Shown piece by piece: positions 42,175 through 51,643 of a stretch of 64,000 nt of DNA. The notes beneath the pieces were generated by a model that was given only the letters and a program-made list of their open reading frames with translations, was not told where the DNA came from and made no database searches. The position numbers and the translations under genes were made by a program. The stretch spans positions 1 through 64,000 of the forward strand of contig LNFB01000345.1 of the NCBI GenBank assembly GCA_001464385.1. The letters run 5' to 3'. Source of the DNA: Deltaproteobacteria bacterium Ga0077550. GTDB taxonomy: Bacteria > Myxococcota_A > Polyangia > Nannocystales > Nannocystaceae. The number at the start of each line of letters is the position of its first letter. Within the stretch, counting starts at the first letter, position 1.

Positions 42175-42864
42175 ATGATTCGACACCTTGCCTTGATCTC
42201 GGGGATGATCGCGATGGCCTGCGGCGGCGACGACGGCGCGACCGGAACCGACGCGACGACCACCGATCCGACGACGACGGAGCCCACGGCCACCGATCCG
42301 ACGACCACCGACCCGACGGTCACCACCACCGAGCCCACCACCACGGCCACGACGACCGCGGACTCGAGCGGGACGACCGACGGCTCGTCCTCCGGCGGCT
42401 CGTCCAGCGACGGCTCGTCCTCCGGCGGCTCGTCCGGCGACAGTTCGTCCAGCGACGGTGGCAGCACCACCGGCGAGCCCGCCGAGTTGCAGGCCGCGCT
42501 CGTCGACGTGACCTTCTACATGAACTGCCAGCCCATCGTGCCGCCCGATCCGCTCGTCGCGTCGGGCTGGATCGACCTCGACAATGGCGGGGGCGATGTC
42601 GCGGCGGTCACCGTCACGTCCGCGCGCCTGCTCTCCGGCGGCGTGGAGGCGGCGAGCTTCGAGCTCACGCCCTCGGACCTCGGTCCGGTCGACGCCGGCG
42701 CGTACGAGTCGGTCCCGTGGGACAAGACGATGAACTCGCTGATGCCCGCGGAGGGCTGCGACACGCTCGACTGCGGCGCCGAGTACAGCTTCGAGGTGGT
42801 GCTCGACGTCGACGGTGCGGTCGCGATCGCGACCGAGGACATCGTCGTCGAGTGCGCGTTCTGA
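42175..42864 (+). CDS. Small lipoprotein with long Thr/Ser linker
   Basis: 229 residues. The signal MIRHLALISGMIAMAC carries a lipobox. Residues 20-105 form an extreme linker: TTDPTTTEPTATDPTTTDP followed by SSGGSSSDGSSSGGSSGDSSSSDGG. The 120-residue C-terminal domain is all beta (LQAALVDVTFYMNCQP, GWIDLDNGGGDVAAVTVTSARLL, YSFEVVLDVDGAVAIATEDIVVEC) and resembles a small DUF-type beta-sandwich with two cysteines that may pair. No catalytic motif. Such linkers probably reach through the envelope; O-glycosylation of the Thr/Ser tract is possible but cannot be seen. Confidence 0.85.
   Translation: MIRHLALISGMIAMACGGDDGATGTDATTTDPTTTEPTATDPTTTDPTVTTTEPTTTATTTADSSGTTDGSSSGGSSSDGSSSGGSSGDSSSSDGGSTTGEPAELQAALVDVTFYMNCQPIVPPDPLVASGWIDLDNGGGDVAAVTVTSARLLSGGVEAASFELTPSDLGPVDAGAYESVPWDKTMNSLMPAEGCDTLDCGAEYSFEVVLDVDGAVAIATEDIVVECAF
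42238..42475. repeat. Thr/Ser/Gly-coding low-complexity tract
   Basis: ACGACCACCGATCCG-type repeats followed by three copies of GGCGGCTCGTCCAGCGACGG-like units encode the linker of the lipoprotein at 42175. Confidence 0.7.
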
Positions 42865-42900
42865 TCGCGCGAACTCGGGCTGCGACCCACCGCGACGTCG

Positions 42901-45402
42901 TCAGCGAGCCGCGTGCTCCGCCGACCACGCCGCGATCGCGTCGCGCGTCGCCCCGTCGTCCGCGAGCTCGGCCAGTGCCCGCGCCTGGCCGGCGAGCTGC
43001 TCGGCGCGCGCGAGCGCCGAGGGCTCGTCCGGGAGCTGACGCGCGAGCGCCCAGCGGATGTCCATCTCGACGAGCGTGGGCACCCCGCCGCGCTCGCACT
43101 CGAGGAGCGCGCGCTCGAGCGTGGCGAGGGATGCATCGCGCTCGCCGAGCTCCACCTGCAGCGCCGCGAGCCCCGACAGGGCGCGCGCGCGCAGGCGAGT
43201 GGTGTTCGCCGCGACGAGCGAGCGCTCGTACGCCGCGACGGCCTCGCGGCTGCGCCCGCCCATCGCGAGGGCGACCGCGAGGTTGCCCGACACCAGCGCG
43301 ACGCCGGCGAGGTTCCCCGTGCGGGTGTGCGCGTCGACCAGCCGCCGGAACGTGGCCTCGGCCGCCGCGAGATCGCCCTGCTGCGTCTGGACCGTGGCGA
43401 GGATGTCGAGCACCGCGAGCGTCGGCGGGGCGTCGGCGCCGAACACCTGCTCGCGCACGTCCGCGGCCTGCGTGAGCCGCTCGTGCGCCGGCTCGAGCGC
43501 CCCACCGTAGAGGTCGAGCAGCCCCTGCGCCACCAGGCAGTCGGCGATCGTCGCCGTGTCGAGGGTCGCGCGCATGGACGCGTCGACGCAGGCCTGCGGC
43601 ATCGACTGCGCCGCCAGCTCGAGCCGCTGGTGCTCGCGCGCGAACTCGACGACGGCGAGGCCGACGCGGACGGTGTCGTCGGTGTGCGGCCCGTACTGCT
43701 GGACGAAGACCGCGCGAGCGGCCTCGAAGGCCTCGAGGGCGCGCGCATCGTCACCGCGCTGCCCGAGCAACTGCGCCAGGCCCTGCTGGTAGAGCGCCCA
43801 CGGCAGGGTGCCCGGCTCGAGCGCCGGATCGAGGGGCTCGAGCACCGCGATCGCGGGATCGATCTGCCCTTGCCGCTGCAACGCGAGGGCCTCGGCGAGC
43901 CGCGCCTCCACGAGGTGCGGGCTGCCGCGATCGAGCTCGCCCAGTGTGAGCGCCCCGAGCTCGGCGGCCGCGATCGCGGCGTCGAGTCGACCGAGCTCGA
44001 TCTGGGCCTGGGCGCGGGCGACCAGGGCCCGACCGATCAACCAGGGATCGTCGGCCCGGATCGCGGCGCGCAGGGCATCCTCCGCGGCCGCGGCGGTCGC
44101 CTCGGCGTCGTGGGTGTACAGGACCGCGGTCGCGGCGAGGTGGATCTGCGCCTGCAACCCCGGGCGCACCTCGTCGACGCGGCGACGCAGCTCCCCGAGC
44201 CCGCGCTTGGCCTCGACGTGGTGCGCGAGCCGGGAGGCGGCGAGCACCGCCGCGAGCCCCTGCTCGACGTCGCGCTCCACGTCCGAACCGGCGACCGACG
44301 CATCGCTGCGCGGATCGTCGCACGCGCGCGGCGACGGCAGGCCGCGGACCAGGGTCACGATCCGATCACTGGCGGTCGCCTCGCCGAACTCGGGGTCGAG
44401 GGCGCCGAGGCTCGCGAGGAACTCGACGCGCTGGCGATCGAGGCATCGCAGCTGGGGATCGTCCGCGGCATCGACCTGCCCGTGCGCCGACGCCGTGCAG
44501 CGGGCGAGCCACGCCCCGTTCCAGCGCTCGCTCCACTGCTCGAGCTCACCGGTCACCGTAACCGCAGCGTCGGGGCCGTGGCGCGGCACGGTGGCCGCGA
44601 ACGCCTGCTCCACCACCAGCGCCCGCCCAGCCGTCCAGTGCTCCGCGAACACCAGGCGCTCGGTGCAGCGCGCAGGCGGCCCGGCGGCCGCGACACCGAA
44701 CGCCGTGATGGCGACGAGTCCCGCGGCCGTCGCCAGCAGTCGACGACGACGGTGGGCGACGGCTGCGAGCGCGGCGATCACCGCCGACATGCTCGCGAAT
44801 CGATCGCTCGGTGCCGCGGCGAGTCCACGCCGGAGCACCCGCCACAGCGCCGCGGGGGCCCGCGTCGATGGGGGCGTGGGCGACGGCCCGCGCACGACCG
44901 CGTCGCGCAGCTCGGCGAAGCTCGACCCCGCGAACACGCGGACCCCGAACAACGCCTCGGCCGCGGCCACGCAGAATCCGAACTGATCCGAGCGTGCGTC
45001 GAGATCGGCGCCGGCGAAGTGTTCGGGCGACATGTACCGCGGCGTGCCGAGCACCGCGCCGGTCCGCGTGAGCGTCACGTCGAGCGACTCCGCGTCCGGA
45101 TCCCCGGCGCGTTCCTGCGTCACCATCCCGCCGTCCTGTGACATGGCGAGGCCGAGATCGGCGATGCACACGCGGCCGTCCTCGCCGACGAGGATGTTGT
45201 CGGGCTTCACGTCACGGTGGATGATCCCGGCGGCGTGCAGCGCAGCGAGGCCGTGGGCGGCGTCGACCAACACGCGCAGCACGCTGCGCCATGGCCGGTC
45301 CGCACGCGCCGACCAGCCGCGCAGGCTCTCGCCCTCATCCGCGACGTGCAGTCCGACCTGAGCGTGAGCCTGCGCTCGCTGCTGACGCCGCCGCCGACCT
45401 GA
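42901..45402 (-). pseudogene. Ser/Thr kinase-TPR gene lacking its N-lobe
   Basis: The frame contains the C-lobe of a Pkn kinase: GESLRGW, WRSVLRVLVDAAHGLAALHAAG, HRDVKPDNILVGEDG, ADLGLA (DLG in place of DFG), GTPRYMSPEHFAG and SDQFGFCVAAAEALFGV. A membrane helix (RRRRLLATAAGLVAITAFGVAA) and a roughly 580-residue helical TPR-like domain ending in LARAEQLAGQARALAEL follow. Homology stops abruptly at about 45363; no Gly-loop, ATP lysine or C-helix Glu exists upstream, because the lipoprotein gene at 45457 occupies that DNA on the other strand. Only GTG codons at 45282 and 45273 could start translation. The TPR part is intact, so the damage may be recent or the product may be kept as a non-kinase. 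Same architecture as the gene at 35484. Confidence 0.8.
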
Positions 45403-45456
45403 GCTCGAACGCGATTCCCGTGCACGGATCGCCGACTGCCGGTTTGTGGGGATGCC

Positions 45457-46716
45457 ATGAACCTCCTCGACTCGCCGTGCTCCCGCCTCGACCTCCGCGC
45501 GTTCGTCCTCGCCGCCGCGCTCTGCCCCGTCCCGCTGCTCGGCTGCGGCTCGGACGGCGACGACACCACCCCCGGCTCCACGGGTGACCCCAGCTCCGAG
45601 GGCAGCGGTCCCACGACGGATGCGCCGACGTCCACGACCGCAGGCCCCGGGGAATCGACGGGCGACGCGCCCGGCGAGTCGTCCTCGAGCGGCGACGATC
45701 CGACGGCCTCGTCCTCGTCCTCGTCCTCGGACGACGGCACGACCGCGGGCGCGAGCTGCTCCGAGCTGACGTACTTGGCCGCCGACTGCGCCACGTGCGT
45801 GCAGACGTCGTGCTGCACCGAGCTCGGCGCGTGCGAGGGCGACGACGCATGCATGGACTGCCTGTTCGATCCCGAGGCAGCCTGCGACGCGACGCAGCTC
45901 GCCACCGCCGACACCGCGCGCTCGTGCATGTACGACGCGTGCCGGCTCGAGTGTGGGCTGAGTGACGCGGTGTGCACCGACACACCGGCCGAGAGCTGCG
46001 TGGTCCCCGAGGGCTTCCCGTGCGACCCGTTCACCAACGAGGGTTGCGCCGCCACCGAGATCTGCGCCTTCGACTTCGTGTTCGGCGACGACCCCGTCGT
46101 GCAGTGCTACGCGCCCGAAGCCGAGCTCGACGCGACCTGCGGCGAGTGCGTCGGCAACTGCCCCGCGGGCTTCATCTGCAACGGGCCGTCCGGGCTGCCG
46201 GCGTCGTGCTCGGAGATGTGCTGCGACGACGCCGACTGCGCGGCGGGTTCGATCTGCGATCGCAGCGACTACGAGTTCCTCTTCGGCATGCCGGGCCTCG
46301 GGGCCTGCCGCGTCGCGCAGGAGCCCGCCCAAGGGGACTCCTGCGCCGATGCGATCGCGATCGAGGTCGGCGCGACGGTCTCGGGCGACACCACCACCGC
46401 GTCGGCGAGTGTGGACTCGAGCTGCGGCGACGCCGGCGCGCGCGAGATCGTGTACGCGGTCACGCCCGACGCCGATGGCATGCTGCAGATCACCCTCGAT
46501 CTCGGCTGGGGGTTCTCGGTCGACGGACTCCTGCACGTCCGCACCGACTGCGGCGACGTCGACACCGAGCTCGGCTGCGCCGACTTCCCCAACGAGCCGC
46601 ACCACGACGAGGTCCTCGAGGTCGAGGTCTCCGCCGGCACCACGTACTACGTCATCGCCGACGGCTGGAGCGCCGACACGTTCGGGCCCTTCGAGCTCAC
46701 GGTGGCGATGCGCTGA
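45457..46716 (+). CDS. Cys-rich lipoprotein with pre-peptidase C-like domain
   Basis: 419 residues. The signal ends in lipobox PLLGC. A Ser/Thr/Asp/Gly linker extends to about residue 100. The middle (100-290) has some 26 cysteines, including CATCVQTSCCTELGACEGDDAC and CGECVGNCPAGFIC, the former a known myxobacterial Cys motif with CCxE. The final 130 residues (DAIAIEVGATVSGDTT ... VSAGTTYYVIADGWSADTFGPFELTV) match the pre-peptidase C-terminal (PPC) beta-sandwich. PPC domains are often found on secreted proteases and surface proteins. GTGGGG precedes the ATG. The gene invades the region where the N-lobe of the truncated kinase should be. Convergent with the M23 peptidase. Confidence 0.87.
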   Translation: MNLLDSPCSRLDLRAFVLAAALCPVPLLGCGSDGDDTTPGSTGDPSSEGSGPTTDAPTSTTAGPGESTGDAPGESSSSGDDPTASSSSSSSDDGTTAGASCSELTYLAADCATCVQTSCCTELGACEGDDACMDCLFDPEAACDATQLATADTARSCMYDACRLECGLSDAVCTDTPAESCVVPEGFPCDPFTNEGCAATEICAFDFVFGDDPVVQCYAPEAELDATCGECVGNCPAGFICNGPSGLPASCSEMCCDDADCAAGSICDRSDYEFLFGMPGLGACRVAQEPAQGDSCADAIAIEVGATVSGDTTTASASVDSSCGDAGAREIVYAVTPDADGMLQITLDLGWGFSVDGLLHVRTDCGDVDTELGCADFPNEPHHDEVLEVEVSAGTTYYVIADGWSADTFGPFELTVAMR

Positions 46717-46732
46717 TCCCCGGCGGCGCGCA

Positions 46733-47698
46733 TCACTGGCAGGCGGCGCCGGGCAATCCGTCGGCGCCGTCCTGCTCGGCCCAGTACGTCTCGGGCTGCG
46801 AGTAGGGCCCCGCGAACGGATCCACGGGCTCGCCTTCGACGCCCTCCACCTCGAAGTGCAGGTGCGGCGCCGACGAGTTGCCCGAGCTGCCGACCAGCGC
46901 GAGCGACTGCCCGCACGTCACGACGTCACCCTCGGCGACGAGGATGCTGTTCTTCTTCAGGTGCAGGTATCGCGTCGAGACGCCGTCGGCGTGCAGCACG
47001 GTGATCTCGTTCGGCGGCGTCACCGGCCCGCCGTCCTCGCAGCGGACCGCCTGGACCTGCAGGTCGAGCGCGCAGCGATCGTACTCGCCGTCGTGCACGA
47101 AGACGACCTCGCCGTCGGCGGCCGCGAACACCGCAGCGCTGCCGCTGTCCATCGCCGCGAAGCCGCCCTTCAGCAGGAAGTCGGTGCCGGTGTGATTGTC
47201 ATAGCAGCGCGGGAACGGCTCCCCGTCGTAGGACACGCAGTCGAGATCGCTCTGACCGATCGCCGGATCATTGTCGACGCCGATCACGTTGCCGATGTGC
47301 GCGCCGTCGACGTTGTCCATCGGCAGCGCAAAGAGGATCCGATCGACGCACTTGCCGGCGTTCGCGAACAGCCCCTCGTCGCAGGCGCACGCGTGGTCCG
47401 GATCGCAGTGCTGGCCGCGGCCGCAGTCCTCGTCGGCGCCGCATCGGCCCGGCGCCAGCTCGCACATCGCGTCGACGCACGACTCCCAGGCGAGGCAGGC
47501 GGTGCAGCCGCCCGTGTCGACCTCGGTGGTCCCCGTGGACGACGATGCGCCCGGTTCGGTGGTGCTGGCGGTGCCGGTGGTCTCGGCGGCACCGGTGCTC
47601 GGATCGCCCGACGAGGTACCGGCACCCGGCGTCTCGGTCGAATCGGCGCACGCGATCGCGAACACGAACACGAGCGGCAGCTTCGCGGATCTCCCCAC
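46733..47698 (-). CDS. M23-family metallopeptidase lipoprotein
   Basis: 321 residues from GTG. The signal VGRSAKLPLVFVFAIAC carries a lipobox. A Thr/Ser/Gly linker (20-60) and an EGF-like Cys cluster (CTACLAWESCVDAMC, CGADEDCGRGQHCDPDHACACDEG, 65-110) follow. The LytM/M23 core runs from about residue 145: NHTGTDF gives the first zinc His and Asp (HxxxD), VFAAADGEVVFVHDG is the typical blade, TRYLHLKKNSILVAEGDVV precedes GSSGNSSAPHLHFEV with the H-x-H pair. All metal ligands are present, so it should be an active endopeptidase, probably cleaving peptidoglycan cross-links. TACCGT lies 9 bases before the GTG. Confidence 0.92.
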   Translation of the reverse strand: MGRSAKLPLVFVFAIACADSTETPGAGTSSGDPSTGAAETTGTASTTEPGASSSTGTTEVDTGGCTACLAWESCVDAMCELAPGRCGADEDCGRGQHCDPDHACACDEGLFANAGKCVDRILFALPMDNVDGAHIGNVIGVDNDPAIGQSDLDCVSYDGEPFPRCYDNHTGTDFLLKGGFAAMDSGSAAVFAAADGEVVFVHDGEYDRCALDLQVQAVRCEDGGPVTPPNEITVLHADGVSTRYLHLKKNSILVAEGDVVTCGQSLALVGSSGNSSAPHLHFEVEGVEGEPVDPFAGPYSQPETYWAEQDGADGLPGAACQ

Positions 47699-47707
47699 GA
47701 CGCGCCC

Positions 47708-47713
47708 ACGGTA
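47708..47713 (-). promoter_or_regulatory. Candidate -10 box of the M23 peptidase gene
   Basis: TACCGT on the minus strand, 9 bases before the GTG at 47698. Confidence 0.4.
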
Positions 47714-47773
47714 GCACAGGCCGATCGCCGTGAACCGATCGCCGCTCCGCGGGTCTCTAATCCCGAGGTCCCC

Positions 47774-49444
47774 GTGCCGGCACGCTTCTCCGCCCTGCTC
47801 CCCCTCCTGCTCGCCCCCGCCCTCGCGTGCGCCTCTGATCCCGCCGACGACGGCACCGCGTCGACGCCGTCGACGAGCGGCGATGCCTCTGACGGCGTGC
47901 CGAGCACGGACCCGACCGCCGACGGATCCAGCTCCGGCACCCTCGACGACTCCGCCTCCGGTACCACCACGAACCCGACCGACGACACCACCACCGGCGA
48001 TACGCCGGACGAGTGCCCGCCTCCACCCGCCGAACCTCCGTGCGAGGCCCCGGGCAACGGCCGCTGCTTCTTCGTCGATCCCACCGCAGGTGACGACAGC
48101 GGCGACGGCTCGGCCGCGTCGCCGTGGCGCAGCTTCGTCAACCTCAACAGCAGCATCTACTACGGCGTCTATCCCCCACCCGCGCAGTGGACCGCGCTCG
48201 CGCCCGGGGACGTGGTCTACGTCCGCGACGGCACGCTCACCGACGTGTTCCACCCCGGCGACGACTCGGGCCCCGAGGGCGGCGGCAGCTACGTCCTCTA
48301 CCTGCGTGACGTCCACGGCGACGGCACACCGATCACGATCAAGGGCTATCCCGGCGAGCGGCCGATCCTCGCGCCCGACGCCGACGCGCTCGGGATCCTC
48401 GTCGCGCAATCCAGCGACATCGTCCTCGACGGCCTCGAGGTGCGCGGGGCATACGGCCGGGGTATTCGCATCGAAGCGGCCGAGCGCGTCGATGTCGGGC
48501 GCGTGCTCGTCTACGACACCGACGGCGTCGCGGCCGACAACATCGCGGGGCTCGAAATCCTCGGTAGCACCGACATCGTCGTGCACGACAGCGTCTTCGC
48601 CGACAACTACGATCGCGCCGCAGCGGCCGCCGGCACCCAGACCGAGAACAGCGGCAACCTCGTGCTGTTCGCCAACGACGGCGCCGTCGAGATCCGCAGC
48701 TCTGCGTTCTACCAGAGCGAGGGACCCGACTCCCAGGCCTCCGGGTTCGGGGTGAAGTACAAGCATGCCAGCTCCTCCCCCGCGGGCACGTTCGAGGTCC
48801 ACGACTGCTACTTCGAGGGCAACGTGTTCGGCGTCGGCATCGGCACGGCGCACGCCCACGTGCACCACAACGTCGTCGTCGACAGCGATGTCGGGATCTC
48901 GAGCGTCGACTTCGGCGGCCCGACGCACCAGTGGGATCAGTGGGTCGAGGCCAACACGCTGCTCACGACGGTCGGGATCTACGTGTCGCCGACGCTCGAG
49001 TGGCAGGGCGATGGCTGGGCCGATCTCACCGGCAACGCGATCGAGCGCAACCTCATCCTCGATACCAGCGCCGAGCACACCGGAGAGCGGCGCACTGTGC
49101 TGTTCAACCCGTACATGAGCGACGCGCTGCACGACGCCTACGCCGTCGGTGTCACGCTGGGCGCCAACTGCTACCACGCCGACTCGGGCGCGGCGTCGTT
49201 CGGCTTCGCCGAGGCCGAGAACTACGGCGCAGCCGGGGGCGCGTTCGATCTCGCCGGCTGGCGCGCCACCTACGGCTTCGATCTGGACTCGGTGGAGGCC
49301 GATCCCGCCCTCACCGCGTTCGTCCCCGCCGCAGAGGGTCCGTGCGCGACGATGGGCGCGTTCGTCGACGACCACACGCCGGCCGTCGATCTCGCCGATC
49401 CGCTGGCGTGCGGCGACGCGGCCTCGGTGCGGCGCTGGGAGTGA
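47774..49444 (+). CDS. Right-handed beta-helix lipoprotein (pectate-lyase-like fold)
   Basis: 556 residues from GTG, with GAGG 5 bases upstream. The signal PARFSALLPLLLAPALAC carries a lipobox. A Thr/Ser/Asp linker to about residue 85 and CPPPPAEPPCEAPG lead into CFFVDPTAGDDSGDGSAASPWRSF, the common opening of parallel beta-helix proteins, then coils with DIVLDGLEVRGAYGRGIRIEAAERVDVGRV and DCYFEGNVFGVGIGTAHAHVHHNVV. The catalytic residues of pectate lyases are not obvious; the family is broad (polysaccharide lyases, NosD-like). It is a paralogue of the gene at 61646. Probably binds or cleaves a surface polysaccharide. Confidence 0.88.
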   Translation: MPARFSALLPLLLAPALACASDPADDGTASTPSTSGDASDGVPSTDPTADGSSSGTLDDSASGTTTNPTDDTTTGDTPDECPPPPAEPPCEAPGNGRCFFVDPTAGDDSGDGSAASPWRSFVNLNSSIYYGVYPPPAQWTALAPGDVVYVRDGTLTDVFHPGDDSGPEGGGSYVLYLRDVHGDGTPITIKGYPGERPILAPDADALGILVAQSSDIVLDGLEVRGAYGRGIRIEAAERVDVGRVLVYDTDGVAADNIAGLEILGSTDIVVHDSVFADNYDRAAAAAGTQTENSGNLVLFANDGAVEIRSSAFYQSEGPDSQASGFGVKYKHASSSPAGTFEVHDCYFEGNVFGVGIGTAHAHVHHNVVVDSDVGISSVDFGGPTHQWDQWVEANTLLTTVGIYVSPTLEWQGDGWADLTGNAIERNLILDTSAEHTGERRTVLFNPYMSDALHDAYAVGVTLGANCYHADSGAASFGFAEAENYGAAGGAFDLAGWRATYGFDLDSVEADPALTAFVPAAEGPCATMGAFVDDHTPAVDLADPLACGDAASVRRWE

Positions 49445-49448
49445 ACGT

Positions 49449-50105
49449 TCAGCGACCGCTGGCCACGTCCAGCGCGCGCATCGACGACAACCACGCGTCG
49501 AGGTCGCCGAGCAGGGACTCGCGGTGGGCCGCGACGGCGGGCAGGCCAGCGATCGCATCGTGCAGCGCCTTGCGGGTGCGCGCCAGGCGGGTCGTGATCG
49601 TGCTGACCGGGGCGCCGAGGACCTCGCCGATCTCGGCGGTGCGCAGGCCCTCCCAGTAGTAGAGCACCAGCAGCATCTGGGCCTCGACGTCGAGGCACTG
49701 GATCGCGCGCAGCAGCAGGGTCTGCTGCTCGTAGGTCGCGACGATGCGGCTCGCGGTGGGCCCCGGATCGAGGGCGCCGGAGATGTCGCCGGTCTCGAAG
49801 ACGTTGTCCTCGACCGTGCGCGAGCGGATGTGGTTGAGCAGCAATCGCCGCGCGATGCCGAAGAGGAACGGCCGGAAGCTGTCGGCCTGGCGCAGCCGCG
49901 CGCGGGCCTCGACGCAGGCGAGGAAGGTGCGCTGGGTGAGATCCTCGGCCTGGGCCCCGACGCGCAGATCGAAGAAGCGCAGCACGCCGCGGTAGTAGCG
50001 ATCGACGAGCTGGGCGGCGGCGTGCTGGTCGCCGCGCTCCCACGCCTCGAGCAGGGCCGCGTCGGAGGGCAAGGCGTCGCTCATGCGCGCTGAAGTGTCG
50101 CTCAT
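49449..50105 (-). CDS. ECF-type RNA polymerase sigma factor
   Basis: 218 residues from the ATG at 50105; an in-frame ATG at 50084 lies in the second copy of a 21-base tandem duplication and may be the older start. Region 2: LLEAWERGDQHAAAQLVDRYYRGVLRFF, EDLTQRTFLACVEARARLRQADSFRPFLFGIARRLLLNHIRSR. Region 4: AIQCLDVEAQMLLVLYYWEGLRTAEIGEVLGAPVSTITTRLARTRKALH. The tail ends in LDAWLSSMR, as in the factor at 33633. It sits 18 bases after the stop of a Cys-repeat lipoprotein on the same strand and near a divergent kinase; there is no anti-sigma gene. Its regulation is therefore probably transcriptional or by kinase phosphorylation. Confidence 0.93.
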   Translation of the reverse strand: MSDTSARMSDALPSDAALLEAWERGDQHAAAQLVDRYYRGVLRFFDLRVGAQAEDLTQRTFLACVEARARLRQADSFRPFLFGIARRLLLNHIRSRTVEDNVFETGDISGALDPGPTASRIVATYEQQTLLLRAIQCLDVEAQMLLVLYYWEGLRTAEIGEVLGAPVSTITTRLARTRKALHDAIAGLPAVAAHRESLLGDLDAWLSSMRALDVASGR

Positions 50106-50115
50106 GCGCGCCGCG
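50074..50115. repeat. 21-base tandem duplication at a start codon
   Basis: Two near-identical 21-base units (50074-50094 and 50095-50115) each contain a CAT that is an in-frame ATG of the ECF gene, giving MSDTSARMSDA at the N-terminus. Confidence 0.75.
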
Positions 50116-50123
50116 GTGTCGCT

Positions 50124-51614
50124 TCAAGGCGTGTACTTGCGCACCCAGATGTCCCAGCTCGTGGCCGGCGACGAGATGTAGCCGCACGCGACGAGGTTGC
50201 CGTCGGGGCCGAAGCCCAGGCCCCAGATCGTGTCGCGCTGGCCCGCGGGCCCGCTGATGGTGTCGGTCCACGCCTCGCGGTTGTCGGCGGTGTAGCGGCG
50301 CAGCCACGCGTCGGTGCTGCCGGCACCGGCCCCCATCTCACCGCCCACCACGAAGCCGCCGTCGGGGGCGGGCGTCACGACGTTCCCGCGATCGTCGGCG
50401 CCGCTGGGGCTGGCGACGATCTCCTCCCACAGCAGGGCGCCCGCGGGGTCGCGGCGCTGCAGCCACAGATCCATGTCGCCCGCCACGGCCTCGCGCCAGC
50501 CGACGAGCACGAGGTCACCGTTGCCGAGCCCGCGCACCGCCGTCCACACGCCCTCGGGCCCCGCGGGATCTCCGGCTTCGCTCCACACATCGTTGCCGTC
50601 GCCATCGAAGCGCGAGAGCCAGTAGTGCTGGCGATCGTCGGCGTCCTGGCGATAGCCGACGCCGATGAAGTCGTCCTCGAGGGCGAAGATCCCGTGGCCG
50701 CGATCGGGCTTGCCGTCGGGCAGGCCCGCGCGCAGCTGCGTCCACCGCACGGTCGCGCCGTCGGGGCTGCGGCGCTGGAACCACAGCTCGGTGTCGGTGG
50801 TGAGATCGGGCGTCGCGTAGCCGAGCGCGACGATGTCGCCGTCGGGCGCGAACGCGATCCCGCGGATCTGATCGACGAGCGCCACGCCGCCGTCGACGTC
50901 CTCGTCCCAGACGAGCAGGCCGTCCTTGCCGATCTTCCCCAGCCAGCCATCGGCGTCCTCGTCCGGCGTGTGCACGTAGCCCGCGACCACGAAGTCGTCG
51001 TTGCCGTCGACGAGGATCGACCAGCCCTCCTCGTCGAGCATCGCGCCGCCGTCCTTGACCCACGTCCAGTCGATCTCGCCGGCGCTCGAGAACCGGCGGA
51101 TCCACAGGTTCGCGCCCTCGCCCTGCACCGTCACGTGGCCGATGACCGCGATGTTGCCGGCGCTGTCGATCGCCAGGGCGTACGCGCGGTCCTCGACGAA
51201 GCCGGGGCTCGCGTAGCCCTGCGTCCAGATCTCCTGGCCCGAGGGCCGACAGTCGCGGTTGCAGCCGTCGCCATCGCGCTCGTTGCCGTCGTCGCACACC
51301 TCGTCGCCGTCCACGACGCCATCGCCACAACGCAGATCGGTGCACGCGTCCGCGAGCCCGTCGCCGGCGTACTCGTGGAATCGCCGGCCCGAGTCGCAGG
51401 TCGCGTCCGGGACGCTGCAGAAGCGCTCGGCCTCGCAGCGCGCGTCGTCGGCCACTTCGGCGCAGTCGGCATCGCCGCGGCACTCGAACACCGGCGTCGG
51501 GAGACAGGCCGACGCCCACCCGAGGCCGAGCCCGAGCGCGAGCCCGCGTCCGAGCGCCCCCGCCCACCCCAGGGGCTCCCGTGGTGGGCGTCGCCCGGGT
51601 GCAGCGACGGCCAT
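50124..51614 (-). CDS. Lipoprotein with Myxococcus Cys-repeat and propeller
   Basis: 496 residues from the ATG at 51614, chosen for a GGAG 8 bases upstream (an ATG at 51641 also fits). The long signal ends in ASAC, followed at once by a Cys-rich segment (CRGDADCAEVADDARCEAERFC) without a Thr/Ser linker. Residues 95-135 form the DUF4215 module: CGDGVVDGDEVCDDGNERDGDGC. The remaining 350 residues are a propeller with DFVVAGYVHTP, DIVALGYATPD, DLVLVGWREAV, GFVVGGEMGAG and NLVACGYISSP blade strands. Paralogue of the gene at 20821. It is probably cotranscribed with the ECF factor that follows. Confidence 0.88.
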   Translation of the reverse strand: MAVAAPGRRPPREPLGWAGALGRGLALGLGLGWASACLPTPVFECRGDADCAEVADDARCEAERFCSVPDATCDSGRRFHEYAGDGLADACTDLRCGDGVVDGDEVCDDGNERDGDGCNRDCRPSGQEIWTQGYASPGFVEDRAYALAIDSAGNIAVIGHVTVQGEGANLWIRRFSSAGEIDWTWVKDGGAMLDEEGWSILVDGNDDFVVAGYVHTPDEDADGWLGKIGKDGLLVWDEDVDGGVALVDQIRGIAFAPDGDIVALGYATPDLTTDTELWFQRRSPDGATVRWTQLRAGLPDGKPDRGHGIFALEDDFIGVGYRQDADDRQHYWLSRFDGDGNDVWSEAGDPAGPEGVWTAVRGLGNGDLVLVGWREAVAGDMDLWLQRRDPAGALLWEEIVASPSGADDRGNVVTPAPDGGFVVGGEMGAGAGSTDAWLRRYTADNREAWTDTISGPAGQRDTIWGLGFGPDGNLVACGYISSPATSWDIWVRKYTP

Positions 51615-51643
51615 GTGCGCGACTCCGGCCACGACCCCCATGG

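Noticed and set aside
45962-47773. Upstream extension of the beta-helix lipoprotein frame
   Set aside because: The frame is open but crosses two real genes (45457-46716 and 46733-47698); the signal peptide fixes the start at 47774.
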